Of a DNA stretch of 64,000 nucleotides, positions 32,994 to 42,089 are shown piece by piece; position 1 is the first letter of the stretch; every line of letters starts with the position of its first letter. Below the pieces are notes generated by a model. The model had not been told where the DNA came from, searched no databases, and saw only the letters and a list, made by a program, of their open reading frames with translations. The stretch comes from Corynebacterium senegalense (GTDB taxonomy: Bacteria > Actinomycetota > Actinomycetes > Mycobacteriales > Mycobacteriaceae): assembly GCF_900411315.1 (NCBI RefSeq), contig NZ_LS990887.1:1898268-1962267 (forward strand), in the 5' to 3' direction. The position numbers and the translations under genes were made by a program.

Positions 32994-34145
32994 ATGACTG
33001 ATCAGATCTACATCACCCAAGCCAAGCGCACCCCGATTGGCACCTTCGGCGGCTCCCTGTCGAAGTTCTCCACCATCGACCTCGGCGCGCACATCGCCAA
33101 GGCCGTCATCGCCGAGTCCGGCGTCGGGGCCGAGGAGTTCGACTCCTCCGTCTGGGCGAACGTGGTCACCACCGGCCCCCGCGACCTCTACACCTCCCGC
33201 GCCGTCGCACTCGAGGCCGGTATGCCGCAGGGCTCCCACGCCTACGGCGTCAACCGCCTCTGCGGGTCCGGCGTCCAAGCGGCGATCAGCGCCGCGCAGC
33301 AGCTCATCACCGGCGATGCGAACCTCTCGCTCGTCGGTGGCGTCGAGGTCATGAGCCAGGCCCCCTACTCCGTCGAGGGGATGCGCCAGGGCCGCAAGAT
33401 GGGCGACGGCAAGCTCGTCGACTGGCTCACCGGCGCCCTGACTGACCCGATGGGCAACGGCATCATGGGCATCACCGCTGAGAACGTCGCCGCGAAGTAC
33501 GGCATCTCCCGCGAGCGCCAGGATGAGTTCGCCCTGCAGTCGCAGGAGCGCGCGGCCGCTGCCATCGCGGGCGGAAAGTTCGCCGAGCAGATCGTGCCCG
33601 TGGGCGACTTCACCACCGACGAGCACCCGCGCCAGACCAGCGCCGAGAAGCTGGCGGGTCTGCGGCCGTCGTTCAGCAAGGAGGGCTCGGTGACGCCGGG
33701 TAACTCCTCCGGCATTAACGACGCCTCCGCGGCGCTCGTGATGACCAACGAGGCGGGCCTGACCCGCTACGGCCAGGAGCCGCTGGCCAAGGTCGTGTCC
33801 TGGGGCCTGGCGGGCTGCGACCCGAAGTACATGGGCCTCGGGCCGACCGTGGCCGTGCCGAAGGCCCTGGAGAAGGCGGGCCTGAAGCTCAGCGACATCG
33901 CACTCATCGAATCCAACGAGGCCTTCGCGGCCCAGGCGGTCGCGGTGAGCGACCAGCTCGGCTTCGACAACGACAAGACGAACGTCCACGGCGGCGCCAT
34001 CGCCCTCGGCCACCCGATCGGCGCGACCGGCGTCATCCTCATCACCAAGCTCATCCACGCCCTGCGCGCCCAAGGCGGCGGGCTGGGCCTCGTCACCGCC
34101 TGCATCGGCGGCGGCCAGGGCATCGCTCTCGTACTGGAGGTTTAA
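32994..34145 (+). CDS. Acetyl-CoA acyltransferase (thiolase, FadA type)
   Basis: This 383-residue thiolase should cleave 3-ketoacyl-CoA in beta-oxidation. All catalytic parts are present: the nucleophile Cys in NRLCGSGVQA near residue 90, NEAFAAQ, GGAIALGHPIGATG with its histidine, and the second Cys in TACIGGGQG near 372. The ATG at 32994 has GAGGGG upstream. It is followed after six bases by the HCDH/ECH gene, giving a FadA-FadN type pair. It contrasts with the inactivated thiolase at 37283. Confidence 0.94.
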   Translation: MTDQIYITQAKRTPIGTFGGSLSKFSTIDLGAHIAKAVIAESGVGAEEFDSSVWANVVTTGPRDLYTSRAVALEAGMPQGSHAYGVNRLCGSGVQAAISAAQQLITGDANLSLVGGVEVMSQAPYSVEGMRQGRKMGDGKLVDWLTGALTDPMGNGIMGITAENVAAKYGISRERQDEFALQSQERAAAAIAGGKFAEQIVPVGDFTTDEHPRQTSAEKLAGLRPSFSKEGSVTPGNSSGINDASAALVMTNEAGLTRYGQEPLAKVVSWGLAGCDPKYMGLGPTVAVPKALEKAGLKLSDIALIESNEAFAAQAVAVSDQLGFDNDKTNVHGGAIALGHPIGATGVILITKLIHALRAQGGGLGLVTACIGGGQGIALVLEV

Positions 34146-34151
34146 ACACGA

Positions 34152-36332
34152 ATGGCTAACGACATCACCACAGCAGCAGTCCTCGGCGCCGGCTCCATGG
34201 GCGCCGGCATCGCCGCCCTCATGGCCAACGCGGGCCTCAAGGTTCACCTCCTCGACCTCCCTTCCGACGGCGAGGACCGCGACGAGCGCGCCCGCAAGGG
34301 CATCGAGACCCAGGTGAAGCGCCACGGCTTCATGCGCCCCGAGTACGCGGAGCGCGTCACCCCGGGCAACACGGAAGACCACCTCGACCGCCTCGCGGAG
34401 GCCGACTGGATCGTCGAGGCCGTCTTCGAGGACATCAACGTCAAGCGCGACACCTTCGCCAAGGTCGACGCGCACCGCCGCCCCGGCACCCCGGTGACCT
34501 CGAACACCTCCACCATCCCGCTGGCGACGCTGCTCGCCGAGTCGAGCGAGGAGTTCAAGGGAGACTTCGCCATCACCCACTTCTTCAACCCGCCGCGCGT
34601 GATGCGCCTGGTCGAGCTGGTCGAGGGCCCGGACACCCGCCCCGAGGTGGGCGAGAAGCTGCGCCAGGTGCTGGAGCGCGACCTGGGCAAGGTCGTGGTG
34701 GACTGCCGCGACACCCCGGGCTTCATCGCCAACCGCATCGGCTCCTTCTGGATGGGCGTGGGCGCCCAGGTCGCCTTCGACCAGGGCATCGCCCCGGAGC
34801 AGGCGGATGTCGCCTTTGGCCGCCCCTTCGGCGTGCCGCGCACCGGTGTGTTCGGCCTGTTCGACTACGTCGGCCTGCAGGTCGCGCCGCACATCTGGGG
34901 TTCGCTGCTCAAGGCCCTGCCCGCCGATGACGCGATGCAGAACTACGGCGTGACCGACTCCCCGCAGTTCAAGGAGCTGCTGGAGAAGGGCTTCACCGGC
35001 CGCACCGCCGAGTCCGGCTTCTACCGCGGCCGCGACGAGGTCTACGACTTCGAGGCGCACGACTACCGCCCGAAGGGCAGCTACCAGGTGCCGAAGAGCG
35101 CCAGGGAGCTCATGGACTCCGGCACCCCCGAGGGTAACTACGCCCGCGAGGTCTTCCGCATCACGCTGCAGTACTGCTGCGACACCGCCCCCGAGATCGC
35201 GGAGACGGTCGACCAGATCGACATCGCCATGGAGCTCGGCTACGGCTGGAAGAAGGGCCCCTTCGCCCTCGCGGACTCCATCGGCCTCGACTACGTCGCA
35301 TCGCTTTTCGACGCCACCCCCGCCCTCCTGGAATCCGCCCGCGCCGCCGGCGGCTTCTACCCGGAGGGCAAGGTGCTGGGCACCGACGGCCAGCCCACCG
35401 AGCGCGCTGAGCGTGCGGGCGTCGTCCGCGTCTCCGAGCTCGTTGAGGGCGCGGAGGTCGTGGCGGAGAATGCCGGCGCCACGGTCTACAAGCTCGACGA
35501 CGGTGTCGGTGTCTTCGTCTACCGGACCCCGATGAACTCCTCGACGGATGACGTCACGGAGCTGTTTACCCACGCCGGCGAGTGGGACCTGAAGGCGCTC
35601 GTGATCGCCAACGACGAGGAGCGCGCCTTCTCCGCCGGGGCGAACCTGCCCCGCCTGGCCGAGCTGGCCGGCCCGGACGGCGACGAAGCCGCCCGCAAGG
35701 CGACGATCCGCCAGGGCGTCGAGGGCCTGCGCGCCCTGCGCCGGGCCCCCTACCCGGTGGTCGGCGCCGTGCGCGGCGTGGCGCTCGGCGGCGGCATGGA
35801 GCTGCTGCTGCACACCGACGCCTCCGTCATCCACGGCGAGACCCGGGTCGGCTTCCCGGAGCGTTCCGTCGGCCTGTTCCCGGCCTGGTCGGGCCCGGTG
35901 CGCCTGCTCGAGCGCCTGCTGGAGCTGGGTGTCCCGAACGCCCACAAGGTGGCCTACGACGCGCTGCTCAACGTCCGGCCGGTCCCGGCGGTCAACGTCG
36001 ACTTCTGGCGCGCCAAGGACCGCGTGATCATGAGCCCCGACCACGTCGTCGAGCAGGCCCTGGAGCTCGCCCGCGAGCTGGCCGAGGGCTACTCCGCCCC
36101 GGCGGACGCCGAGCTGCCCCTGACCTCCGAGACCCTCGAGTACACCGAGGGCTCCGAGACGGACAAGGCGATCGGCGCAGCCCTGGCGAAGGTGTTCACC
36201 GGCGAGGGCACCGCGGGCGAGGAGGAGCTGGGCGACCGCCAGGTCGACGCGGCCTCCGACGTCCTGGCGCGCCAGGAGAACGCGGACCGGGCCGAGCACA
36301 TGGCGACAACGCGCAAGCCGCTGAACAACTAG
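34152..36332 (+). CDS. 3-hydroxyacyl-CoA dehydrogenase/enoyl-CoA hydratase fusion (FadN-like)
   Basis: This 726-residue bifunctional protein has the dehydrogenase domain first: the NAD loop AVLGAGSMGAGIAALMANAG near 9-28, and the catalytic His in ITHFFNPPRVMRLVE near 140. The enoyl-CoA hydratase domain follows from about 440, with FSAGANLPRL and GVALGGGMELLLHTDA. This order is the reverse of E. coli FadB and matches Bacillus FadN. It would perform the hydration and second oxidation steps of beta-oxidation. It follows the thiolase directly, and a terminator lies downstream. Confidence 0.93.
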   Translation: MANDITTAAVLGAGSMGAGIAALMANAGLKVHLLDLPSDGEDRDERARKGIETQVKRHGFMRPEYAERVTPGNTEDHLDRLAEADWIVEAVFEDINVKRDTFAKVDAHRRPGTPVTSNTSTIPLATLLAESSEEFKGDFAITHFFNPPRVMRLVELVEGPDTRPEVGEKLRQVLERDLGKVVVDCRDTPGFIANRIGSFWMGVGAQVAFDQGIAPEQADVAFGRPFGVPRTGVFGLFDYVGLQVAPHIWGSLLKALPADDAMQNYGVTDSPQFKELLEKGFTGRTAESGFYRGRDEVYDFEAHDYRPKGSYQVPKSARELMDSGTPEGNYAREVFRITLQYCCDTAPEIAETVDQIDIAMELGYGWKKGPFALADSIGLDYVASLFDATPALLESARAAGGFYPEGKVLGTDGQPTERAERAGVVRVSELVEGAEVVAENAGATVYKLDDGVGVFVYRTPMNSSTDDVTELFTHAGEWDLKALVIANDEERAFSAGANLPRLAELAGPDGDEAARKATIRQGVEGLRALRRAPYPVVGAVRGVALGGGMELLLHTDASVIHGETRVGFPERSVGLFPAWSGPVRLLERLLELGVPNAHKVAYDALLNVRPVPAVNVDFWRAKDRVIMSPDHVVEQALELARELAEGYSAPADAELPLTSETLEYTEGSETDKAIGAALAKVFTGEGTAGEEELGDRQVDAASDVLARQENADRAEHMATTRKPLNN

Positions 36333-36347
36333 CGACGAGTCCCGCGC

Positions 36348-36393
36348 AAGGGGGCCGTGACCACCGCCTGGGGGCGGGGCGCGGCCCCCTTTG
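36348..36393 (+). terminator. Stem-loop terminator after the HCDH/ECH gene
   Basis: AAGGGGGCCG (36348-36357) pairs with CGGCCCCCTT (36382-36391), and the stem ends in a short T pair. A smaller inner G/C stem is possible. Confidence 0.6.
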
Positions 36394-36503
36394 CGTTTCC
36401 GTGCTCCCGGCAAAAAGTTAGCAGGGAAGAACAAGGGTGTGGCGCTCGTCCTGGCTGTAGCGTTGAGTAGCGTACGTCACAATTGCCCACAGGAAGGAAG
36501 CTC

Positions 36504-37271
36504 ATGCAGATCCAGGGAAAGACCGCCCTCGTCACCGGCGGTGCGTCCGGCCTCGGCTTGGCAACCGCCACCGCGCTCGCCGAGGCCGGCGCACGCGTCG
36601 TCGTCGCCGACCTGCCGGGCGCCGACCAGACCGGCAGGTCGGCGGTGCGGGAGCGGGGTGCCGAGATCCAGTTCGTGGGCACCGACGTCACCGACGAGAC
36701 GCAGGTGCAGGCGGCGGTGAATGCGGCCAATGCAGACGGGACGCTGGCGGTCGTCGTCAATTGCGCGGGCATCGCCAACGGGATCAAGACGGCCGGGTCC
36801 AGGGGCCCGTTCCCGCTCGGGGACTTTCAGAAGGTAATCAACGTCAACCTCGTGGGCACCTTCAACGTCATCCGCCTCAGCGCCCAGGCCATGCTCGGCA
36901 ATGAGCCCGACGGGGAGGAGCGCGGCGTGATCGTCAACACCGCATCCGTCGCCGCCTTTGAGGGGCAGATGGGGCAGGCCGCCTACTCAGCCTCCAAGGC
37001 CGGTGTCGTCGGCATGACGCTTCCGATCGCCCGCGACCTGCACAAGTCGCTCATCCGCGTGGCCACCATCGCGCCGGGCACCTTCGAAACGCCGATGATG
37101 GCCTCGATGCCCGAGGACGTGAAGGCCTCCCTCGCGGCCCAGGTGCCCCACCCCTCGCGCCTCGGTCGACCGTCCGAGTACGCGCAGCTGGTCCGCGCGA
37201 TCGTGGAGAACCCGATGATCAACGGCGAGACCATCCGCCTCGACGGCGCCATCCGCATGGGCGTGAAGTAG
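36504..37271 (+). CDS. SDR-family 3-hydroxyacyl-CoA dehydrogenase (HSD10-like)
   Basis: This 255-residue short-chain dehydrogenase has the NAD loop TGGASGLG and the Asp of VVVADLPG that selects NAD. NCAG follows, then the catalytic Ser in [11 protein letters not shown] and the Tyr/Lys in YSASKAG. It most resembles type-2 3-hydroxyacyl-CoA dehydrogenases, used for branched or short acyl-CoAs. The ATG at 36504 has AAGGAAG upstream; the earlier in-frame start at 36483 is less likely. It is followed closely by a broken thiolase gene, which probably once completed its pathway. Confidence 0.9.
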   Translation: MQIQGKTALVTGGASGLGLATATALAEAGARVVVADLPGADQTGRSAVRERGAEIQFVGTDVTDETQVQAAVNAANADGTLAVVVNCAGIANGIKTAGSRGPFPLGDFQKVINVNLVGTFNVIRLSAQAMLGNEPDGEERGVIVNTASVAAFEGQMGQAAYSASKAGVVGMTLPIARDLHKSLIRVATIAPGTFETPMMASMPEDVKASLAAQVPHPSRLGRPSEYAQLVRAIVENPMINGETIRLDGAIRMGVK

Positions 37272-37282
37272 GGGAGGGGGCC

Positions 37283-37921
37283 GTGAAAAACGCAGTAGTT
37301 GTCGACGTCGTCCGCACCGCCGTGGGAAAGGGCAAGCCGGGAGGAGCACTGTCCGGCACCCACCCGGTGGACCTGCTGGCCACCGTCCTGAAGGCGCTCG
37401 AGGAGCGCAACGGGCTCGACCCGGCACGCATTGACGACGTCATCACCGGCTGCGTCAGCCAGGTCGGCGAGCAGGCCATGAACATCTCCCGGCAGGGAGT
37501 GCTCGCCGCCGGGTGGCCCGAGACCGTCCCCGCCACCACCGTCGACCGCCAGGGCGGCTCCAGCCAGCAGGCGATCCACTTCGCGGCCCAGGGCGTCATG
37601 GCCGGCGTCTACGACATCGTGGTGGCCGCAGGCGTGGAGTCCATGAGCAGAATCCCCCTCGGGGCGTCGATAGGCGGGGCGGACTTCCGGGGCCCGGCGC
37701 TGAACGCGCGCTACCACCCCGGCCTGATCCACCAGGGCCTGTCCGCCGAGCTGCTCGCCGCCCGCAACAACCTCACGCGGCGTCAGCTCGACGAGTTCGC
37801 CGCCCGCTCCCACCGGCTCGCCGCCGAGGCGGTGGAGCAGGGCCGCTTCGACTCCACGATCGTCCCCGTCGATGACGGAGAAGACACCGAGGTAATCGGT
37901 GGTGGGGGAGAGCAGAACTGA
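37283..37921 (+). pseudogene. Truncated thiolase with lost nucleophile
   Basis: The 212 readable residues match the N-terminal half of acetyl-CoA acetyltransferases (VVVDVVRTAVGKG, then GCVSQVGEQAMNISRQ). The catalytic motif reads VDRQGGSSQQA, with Gly in place of the essential Cys. The frame stops after VPVDDGEDTEVIG, about halfway through the normal ~390-residue protein. The C-terminal half, with the second Cys and the His, is absent from the 100 bases before the next gene. A GTG starts it 11 bases after the SDR gene. It cannot be an active thiolase; I infer a decaying gene. Confidence 0.82.
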
Positions 37922-37933
37922 GGGGGCGGGCAT

Positions 37934-37980
37934 GGGTGCCCACTCACTTGCTTTGCGCTACGAAAAAAGGGGGGTGCGAA
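37934..37980. repeat. Second copy of the GGGTGCCCACTC...GGTGCGAA element
   Basis: GGGTGCCCACTC (37934-37945) and GGTGCGAA (37973-37980) repeat the two motifs found after DUF4233 at 32783-32841, in the same order, with a 12-base shorter spacer that includes an A run. Confidence 0.35.
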
Positions 37981-38019
37981 AATGCACCGCGCGGCGGGGG
38001 AGCCTCGCGGTGCTGGCGC

Positions 38020-39204
38020 CTAGCGGTAGGCGCTGACGCCGGTGATCGTCTTGCCCACGATGAGCGACTGGATCGTGTCGGTGCCCTCGTAGGTGTGCAG
38101 CGACTCGATGTCGGCCATATGGCGCATGACGTCGTTCTCGAGCAGGATACCCACGCCGCCGAACATGTCGCGGGCGTTGGCCGCCACGCGGCGTGCGGCG
38201 CGGGTGTTGTGCACCTTCGCCAGGGCGGCCTGCTTCTCCGTCAGGGTGCCGGACTCCTCCAGCTCGAGGAGGCGGCGGCAGTACAGGGCCATCGCGGTGA
38301 CGTCCATGAGCATGTCCGACAGGCGCTGCTGGATGATCTGGTTCTTCACCAGGGGGCGGCCGAACTGGACGCGGCGCTTGGCGTAGTCGAGGGCCTTCTC
38401 GTAGCAGTCGATGGCCAGGCCCAGCGCCGTCCACGCCACGCCGAGGCGGGTCCCGCCGAGCACCTTCGCGGTGTCGCGGAAGGAGTTCGCGCCGGGCAGG
38501 CGCCGGGAGTCGGGTACTCGGACGTCGTGAAGCTTGATGTGAGCCTGCGGGATGCCGCGCAGCGAGGCCTTGCCGGTGATCGTCTCGGCCTCGTAGCCGG
38601 GGGAGTCCTGGTCGACGATGAAGCCGCCGACCTCGCCGTCGTTCATCCGCGCCCACACCACGGCGATGTGGCCCACCGAGCCGTGGCCGATCCACTTCTT
38701 CTCGCCGTTGATGACCCACTCGTCACCCTCGCGGGTGGCGGTGGTCTCCAGGCCGATGGAGTCGGAGCCGTGGTCGGGCTCGGTCAGTGCGAAAGCGCCG
38801 CGGATTTCCATGCGCGACATCGGGCCGAGGAACTCCTTCTTCTGCTCCTCGGAGCCGCACAGGTTGATCGACTGCATGGCCAGACCCGCTTGCACGATCA
38901 CGGCGGTGGCGGTGGAGGCGTCGCAGCGCGCGAACTCCATCTCCAGCAGGCGGTTGGCGCGGATGCTCATCGGCCGCTCGCCCTCGATGTCGATGCCGTC
39001 GCGGACCAGGCCGCGGCGGGCAGCCTCCTCGACCGCCGGGATGTTGTACTCCGCCTTCTCCCAGGCATCGTTGATGTGGGGGCGGATGGACTCGCAGTAA
39101 TCGCGGGCCTCCCGCCACCACCGCAGATCCTCGCCGTCAACGTCGGCGAAGACCTGGTAGTAGTCCGTCTGGGGGAGGAGGAGATCCTGGGCGGTCTCGG
39201 ACAT
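38020..39204 (-). CDS. Acyl-CoA dehydrogenase, copy 1
   Basis: This 394-residue FAD enzyme has the ACAD signatures GAFALTEPDHGSDSIGLET (residues ~133-151) and KKWIGHGS, with the catalytic Glu in HTYEGTDTIQS near the C-terminus. The N-terminal ~100 residues match the second copy next to it closely. It should dehydrogenate an acyl-CoA and pass electrons to ETF; the substrate is not readable, and the overall look is close to glutaryl-CoA dehydrogenase-type enzymes. The ATG at 39204 has AAAGG upstream. It lies 29 bases after copy 2 and is probably co-transcribed with it. Confidence 0.92.
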   Translation of the reverse strand: MSETAQDLLLPQTDYYQVFADVDGEDLRWWREARDYCESIRPHINDAWEKAEYNIPAVEEAARRGLVRDGIDIEGERPMSIRANRLLEMEFARCDASTATAVIVQAGLAMQSINLCGSEEQKKEFLGPMSRMEIRGAFALTEPDHGSDSIGLETTATREGDEWVINGEKKWIGHGSVGHIAVVWARMNDGEVGGFIVDQDSPGYEAETITGKASLRGIPQAHIKLHDVRVPDSRRLPGANSFRDTAKVLGGTRLGVAWTALGLAIDCYEKALDYAKRRVQFGRPLVKNQIIQQRLSDMLMDVTAMALYCRRLLELEESGTLTEKQAALAKVHNTRAARRVAANARDMFGGVGILLENDVMRHMADIESLHTYEGTDTIQSLIVGKTITGVSAYR

Positions 39205-39233
39205 TGGCTGCCTTTCTTTTTCGGTGGGGCGCG

Positions 39234-40439
39234 TTAGCCGGTGAAGGCGCTGACGCCGGTGATGGACTTGCCCACGATGAGCGACTGCATGGTGTCGGTG
39301 CCCTCGTAGGTGTGCAGGGTCTCGGCGTCGGCCATGTGGCGCATGACGTCGTTTTCCAGCAGGATGCCCACGCCGCCGAACATGTCGCGGGCGTTGGCGG
39401 CCACGCGGCGCGCGGCGCGGGTGCCGTGGACCTTGGCCAGTGCGGCCTGCTGCTCGGTGATGGTGCCGGCCTCCTCGAGCTCGAGCAGGCGGCGGCAGTA
39501 CAGGCCGAGAGAGGTGACGTCCATGAGCATGTCGGCGAGGCGCTGCTGGATGATCTGGTTCTTGATCAGCGGGCGGCCGAACTGGACGCGCTCGGAGGCG
39601 TACTTGAGGGCCTTCTCGTAGCAGTCGACGGCCAGGCCGAAGGCACTCCACGCCACGCCGATGCGGGTGGACATGAGGACCTTGGCGGTGTCGCGGAAGG
39701 AGCGGCAGCCGGGCAGGCGGCGGTCGTCGGAGACGCGGACGTTGTCCAGGGTGATCTCGGCCTGCGGGATGCCGCGCAGGGCGGCCTTGCCGGTGATGGT
39801 CGTGCCCGTGTAGCCCTCCTGGTCCTGGTCGACGATGAAGCCGCCGACGTTGCCGTCCTCCATGCGGGCGTAGACCACGGCGATGTGGCCCACGGAGCCG
39901 TGGCCGATCCACTTCTTCGCGCCGTTGATCACCCACTCGTCGCCGTCGCGTACCGCGGTGGTCTCCAGGCCGATGGAGTCGGAGCCGTGGTCGGGCTCGG
40001 TCAGCGCGAAGGCACCGCGGATCTCCATGCGGGACATGGGCTTGAGGTACTTCGCCTTCTGCTCCTCCGAGCCGAGGGAGGCGATGGACTGCATGGCCAG
40101 GCCCGCCTGGACGCCGAGGGCGGTGGCGGTGGACGCGTCGAGGCGGGAGAGCTCGAAGCCGATGAGGCGCTTGGCGCGGATGGACATCTCCGGCTCACCC
40201 TCGATGTCGATCCCGTCGCGGACCAGGCCGCGCCGGGCGGCCTCCTCGACGCCGGGGATGTTGTACTCGGCCTTCTCCCAGGCCTCGTTGATGCTGGGAC
40301 GGGCCCACTCGGCGAACTCGCGGGCCTTCTTCCACCACTCGAGGTCGGCTCCGTCGACGTCGTCGAAGAGGCCGTAGTAGTCGGTGCGGGGGTCGAGCGG
40401 GATGCCCTGGAACTCGGTGAACTGGGGTGTGTCGGCCAT
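39234..40439 (-). CDS. Acyl-CoA dehydrogenase, copy 2
   Basis: This 401-residue paralogue of the downstream gene shares most of its sequence, for example GAFALTEPDHGSDSIGLET at ~140-158, VQFGRPLIKNQIIQQRL and HTYEGTDTMQSLIVGKS with the catalytic Glu. The tandem pair must come from a local duplication; both copies keep active-site residues. The ATG at 40439 has GGAGG upstream. A GlxR-like palindrome and a TACTGT -10 box precede it, so catabolite control by cAMP-GlxR is plausible. Confidence 0.93.
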   Translation of the reverse strand: MADTPQFTEFQGIPLDPRTDYYGLFDDVDGADLEWWKKAREFAEWARPSINEAWEKAEYNIPGVEEAARRGLVRDGIDIEGEPEMSIRAKRLIGFELSRLDASTATALGVQAGLAMQSIASLGSEEQKAKYLKPMSRMEIRGAFALTEPDHGSDSIGLETTAVRDGDEWVINGAKKWIGHGSVGHIAVVYARMEDGNVGGFIVDQDQEGYTGTTITGKAALRGIPQAEITLDNVRVSDDRRLPGCRSFRDTAKVLMSTRIGVAWSAFGLAVDCYEKALKYASERVQFGRPLIKNQIIQQRLADMLMDVTSLGLYCRRLLELEEAGTITEQQAALAKVHGTRAARRVAANARDMFGGVGILLENDVMRHMADAETLHTYEGTDTMQSLIVGKSITGVSAFTG

Positions 40440-40475
40440 GGTTACCTCCAAAGGTGTTAGGTGAGTCGTGCTTTC

Positions 40476-40498
40476 ACAGTATTGTGACGCACATCGCA
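40476..40498 (-). promoter_or_regulatory. Promoter and GlxR-like site of the acyl-CoA dehydrogenase pair
   Basis: TGTGA-CGCACA-TCGCA (40483-40498) differs by one base from the GlxR/CRP consensus half-sites TGTGA/TCACA. It lies one base upstream of a minus-strand TACTGT -10 box (40476-40481), a position suited to repression. Confidence 0.5.
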
Positions 40499-40540
40499 CT
40501 TAAACGCAACGGATTCGTAGCGCCAATTTTTTCCGGCGCC

Positions 40541-42058
40541 TTACTCCCCGGGCCAGGGCACCTCGCGCAGCTCTCGGCGCAGGATCTTCCCGGTCGGGTT
40601 CTTCGGGATCGCGTCGACGAACTCCACCGCGCGCACCTTCTTGTAGGGGGTCACGCGCTCTGCGACCCAGTCCATGAGCTCCGCGGCGCTGAGCTGCGCG
40701 CCGTCCCGCTTCACGACGAACGCGCGCGGGATCTCCAGGCCGTCGCGCTCGGCGCCGACCACGCCGACGTCGTTGACGTCCGGGTGGGTCAGCAGCAGGG
40801 CCTCCAGCTCGGCGGGGGCCACCTGGTAGCCCTTGTACTTGATCACCTCCTTGGCACGGTCGATGATGCGCAGGCCGCCGTCCTCGCCGACGCGGGCGAT
40901 GTCGCCGGTGCGCAGCCAGCCGTCCTGCAGGAGGGTCTTCTCCGTCGCCTCCGGGTTGTCGAGGTAGCCCTGCATGACCTGCGGGCCGCGCACGAGCACC
41001 TCGCCCTCCTGGCCCTCCTCGACGTCCTCGAGCGTCTCGATGTCCACGAGGCGGATCTCGGTATTCGGCGCGGGCTTGCCCACGCTGGAGTAGTCGGCGT
41101 CGCCGTGCAGGTTGAGCGCCACGAGGGGGGAGGCCTCGGTCATGCCCCAGCCCTGCACCACCTTCGTGCCCAGTCGGTCCTCGACCGCGCGCATGATGGG
41201 GGCGTCGATGGGCGCGGCGCTGCTGACCATCAGCTTCGAGTCGGCGAACCAGGTCGGGTCGATCTCCGGGCCCTTCGCCATGGCGATGGCCATCGGGGGC
41301 GCGATGAAGGTGAGCTCGATGCCGTGCTTGGCGTGGGCGCCGAGGAAGAGCCCGATGTCGAACTTGGGCATGGTGAAGATGTGGTGGCGGCGGTACAGCG
41401 GGCCGAGGAGGAGCACGGTTAGCCCGTAAATGTGGGAGAAGGGCAGCACGCTCAGGGTGTTCGCCCGGCGGCGGATGCCGCTCAGGTCGACCATCGCGTC
41501 GACCTGCAGGATGTTGGACACCAGGTTGCCGTGCGAGAGCTGCACCCCCTTCGGCAGCCCGGTCGTGCCGGAGGAGAAGGGGACGGCGGCCATGGAGGCG
41601 GGGTCGATGCGCAGCTCCGGGGCCGGGTGGCGGTGCTGCGCAATGGACTGCAGCTCCATGGAAAAGATCTGGGGGACCTGCTCCAGGTCGGTCGGGCCGA
41701 TGAAGAGCTTGGAGCGCGAGGCGGAGACGATGTGCTCGACGTCCGCCTGGTTCATCAGCATGCCGACGGGGTTGACGGTGGCCTCGGCGCGCATGATGCC
41801 GAGAAGGCCGGCCGCGTAGTTGATCGAGTTGGGCACCTGGAGGGTGACCACGTCGCCGGGGCCGATGCCGCGGGAGGCGAGCTCGCCGGCGATCGACTCG
41901 GCGTACGCCTTCAACTCGGCGTAGGTCGCCGTCGTCCCCGTGGACAGCTCGGTGATGGCGGGCAGCGCCGCGTCCTCCTCGGTCAGTCCGCCGAAGATGA
42001 GGTCGAAGACGTCCGTGTCGGGGATGTCGAGGCTGGGGTAGGGGCTGGGGTAGATCAA
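40541..42058 (-). CDS. Acyl-CoA ligase (AMP-binding, 4-coumarate:CoA ligase-like)
   Basis: This 505-residue adenylate-forming enzyme activates a carboxylic acid to its CoA thioester. Motifs are the P-loop PFSSGTTGLPKGV, GWGMTEASP, WLRTGDIARV and the catalytic Lys in PKNPTGKILRRE. The start is a TTG at 42058 backed by GGGAGG five bases upstream. It lies ~100 bases downstream of a GlxR-like site's far end and is divergent from ndk. With the acyl-CoA dehydrogenases it forms the entry steps of an acyl/aryl-CoA degradation route. The acid substrate is unknown. Confidence 0.9.
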   Translation of the reverse strand: MIYPSPYPSLDIPDTDVFDLIFGGLTEEDAALPAITELSTGTTATYAELKAYAESIAGELASRGIGPGDVVTLQVPNSINYAAGLLGIMRAEATVNPVGMLMNQADVEHIVSASRSKLFIGPTDLEQVPQIFSMELQSIAQHRHPAPELRIDPASMAAVPFSSGTTGLPKGVQLSHGNLVSNILQVDAMVDLSGIRRRANTLSVLPFSHIYGLTVLLLGPLYRRHHIFTMPKFDIGLFLGAHAKHGIELTFIAPPMAIAMAKGPEIDPTWFADSKLMVSSAAPIDAPIMRAVEDRLGTKVVQGWGMTEASPLVALNLHGDADYSSVGKPAPNTEIRLVDIETLEDVEEGQEGEVLVRGPQVMQGYLDNPEATEKTLLQDGWLRTGDIARVGEDGGLRIIDRAKEVIKYKGYQVAPAELEALLLTHPDVNDVGVVGAERDGLEIPRAFVVKRDGAQLSAAELMDWVAERVTPYKKVRAVEFVDAIPKNPTGKILRRELREVPWPGE

Positions 42059-42073
42059 CGGAACCTCCCGGTA

Positions 42074-42089
42074 TGTGATGTGGATCGCA
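42074..42089. promoter_or_regulatory. GlxR-like site upstream of the acyl-CoA ligase
   Basis: TGTGA-TGTGGA-TCGCA has the same one-base deviation as the site at 40483. It lies between the ligase ribosome site and a minus-strand TAGGAA box, so binding would block the ligase promoter. Confidence 0.5.

Noticed and set aside
32964..36434. 1156-codon minus-strand frame
   Set aside because: It is antisense to the thiolase and FadN-like genes, with no recognisable domain.
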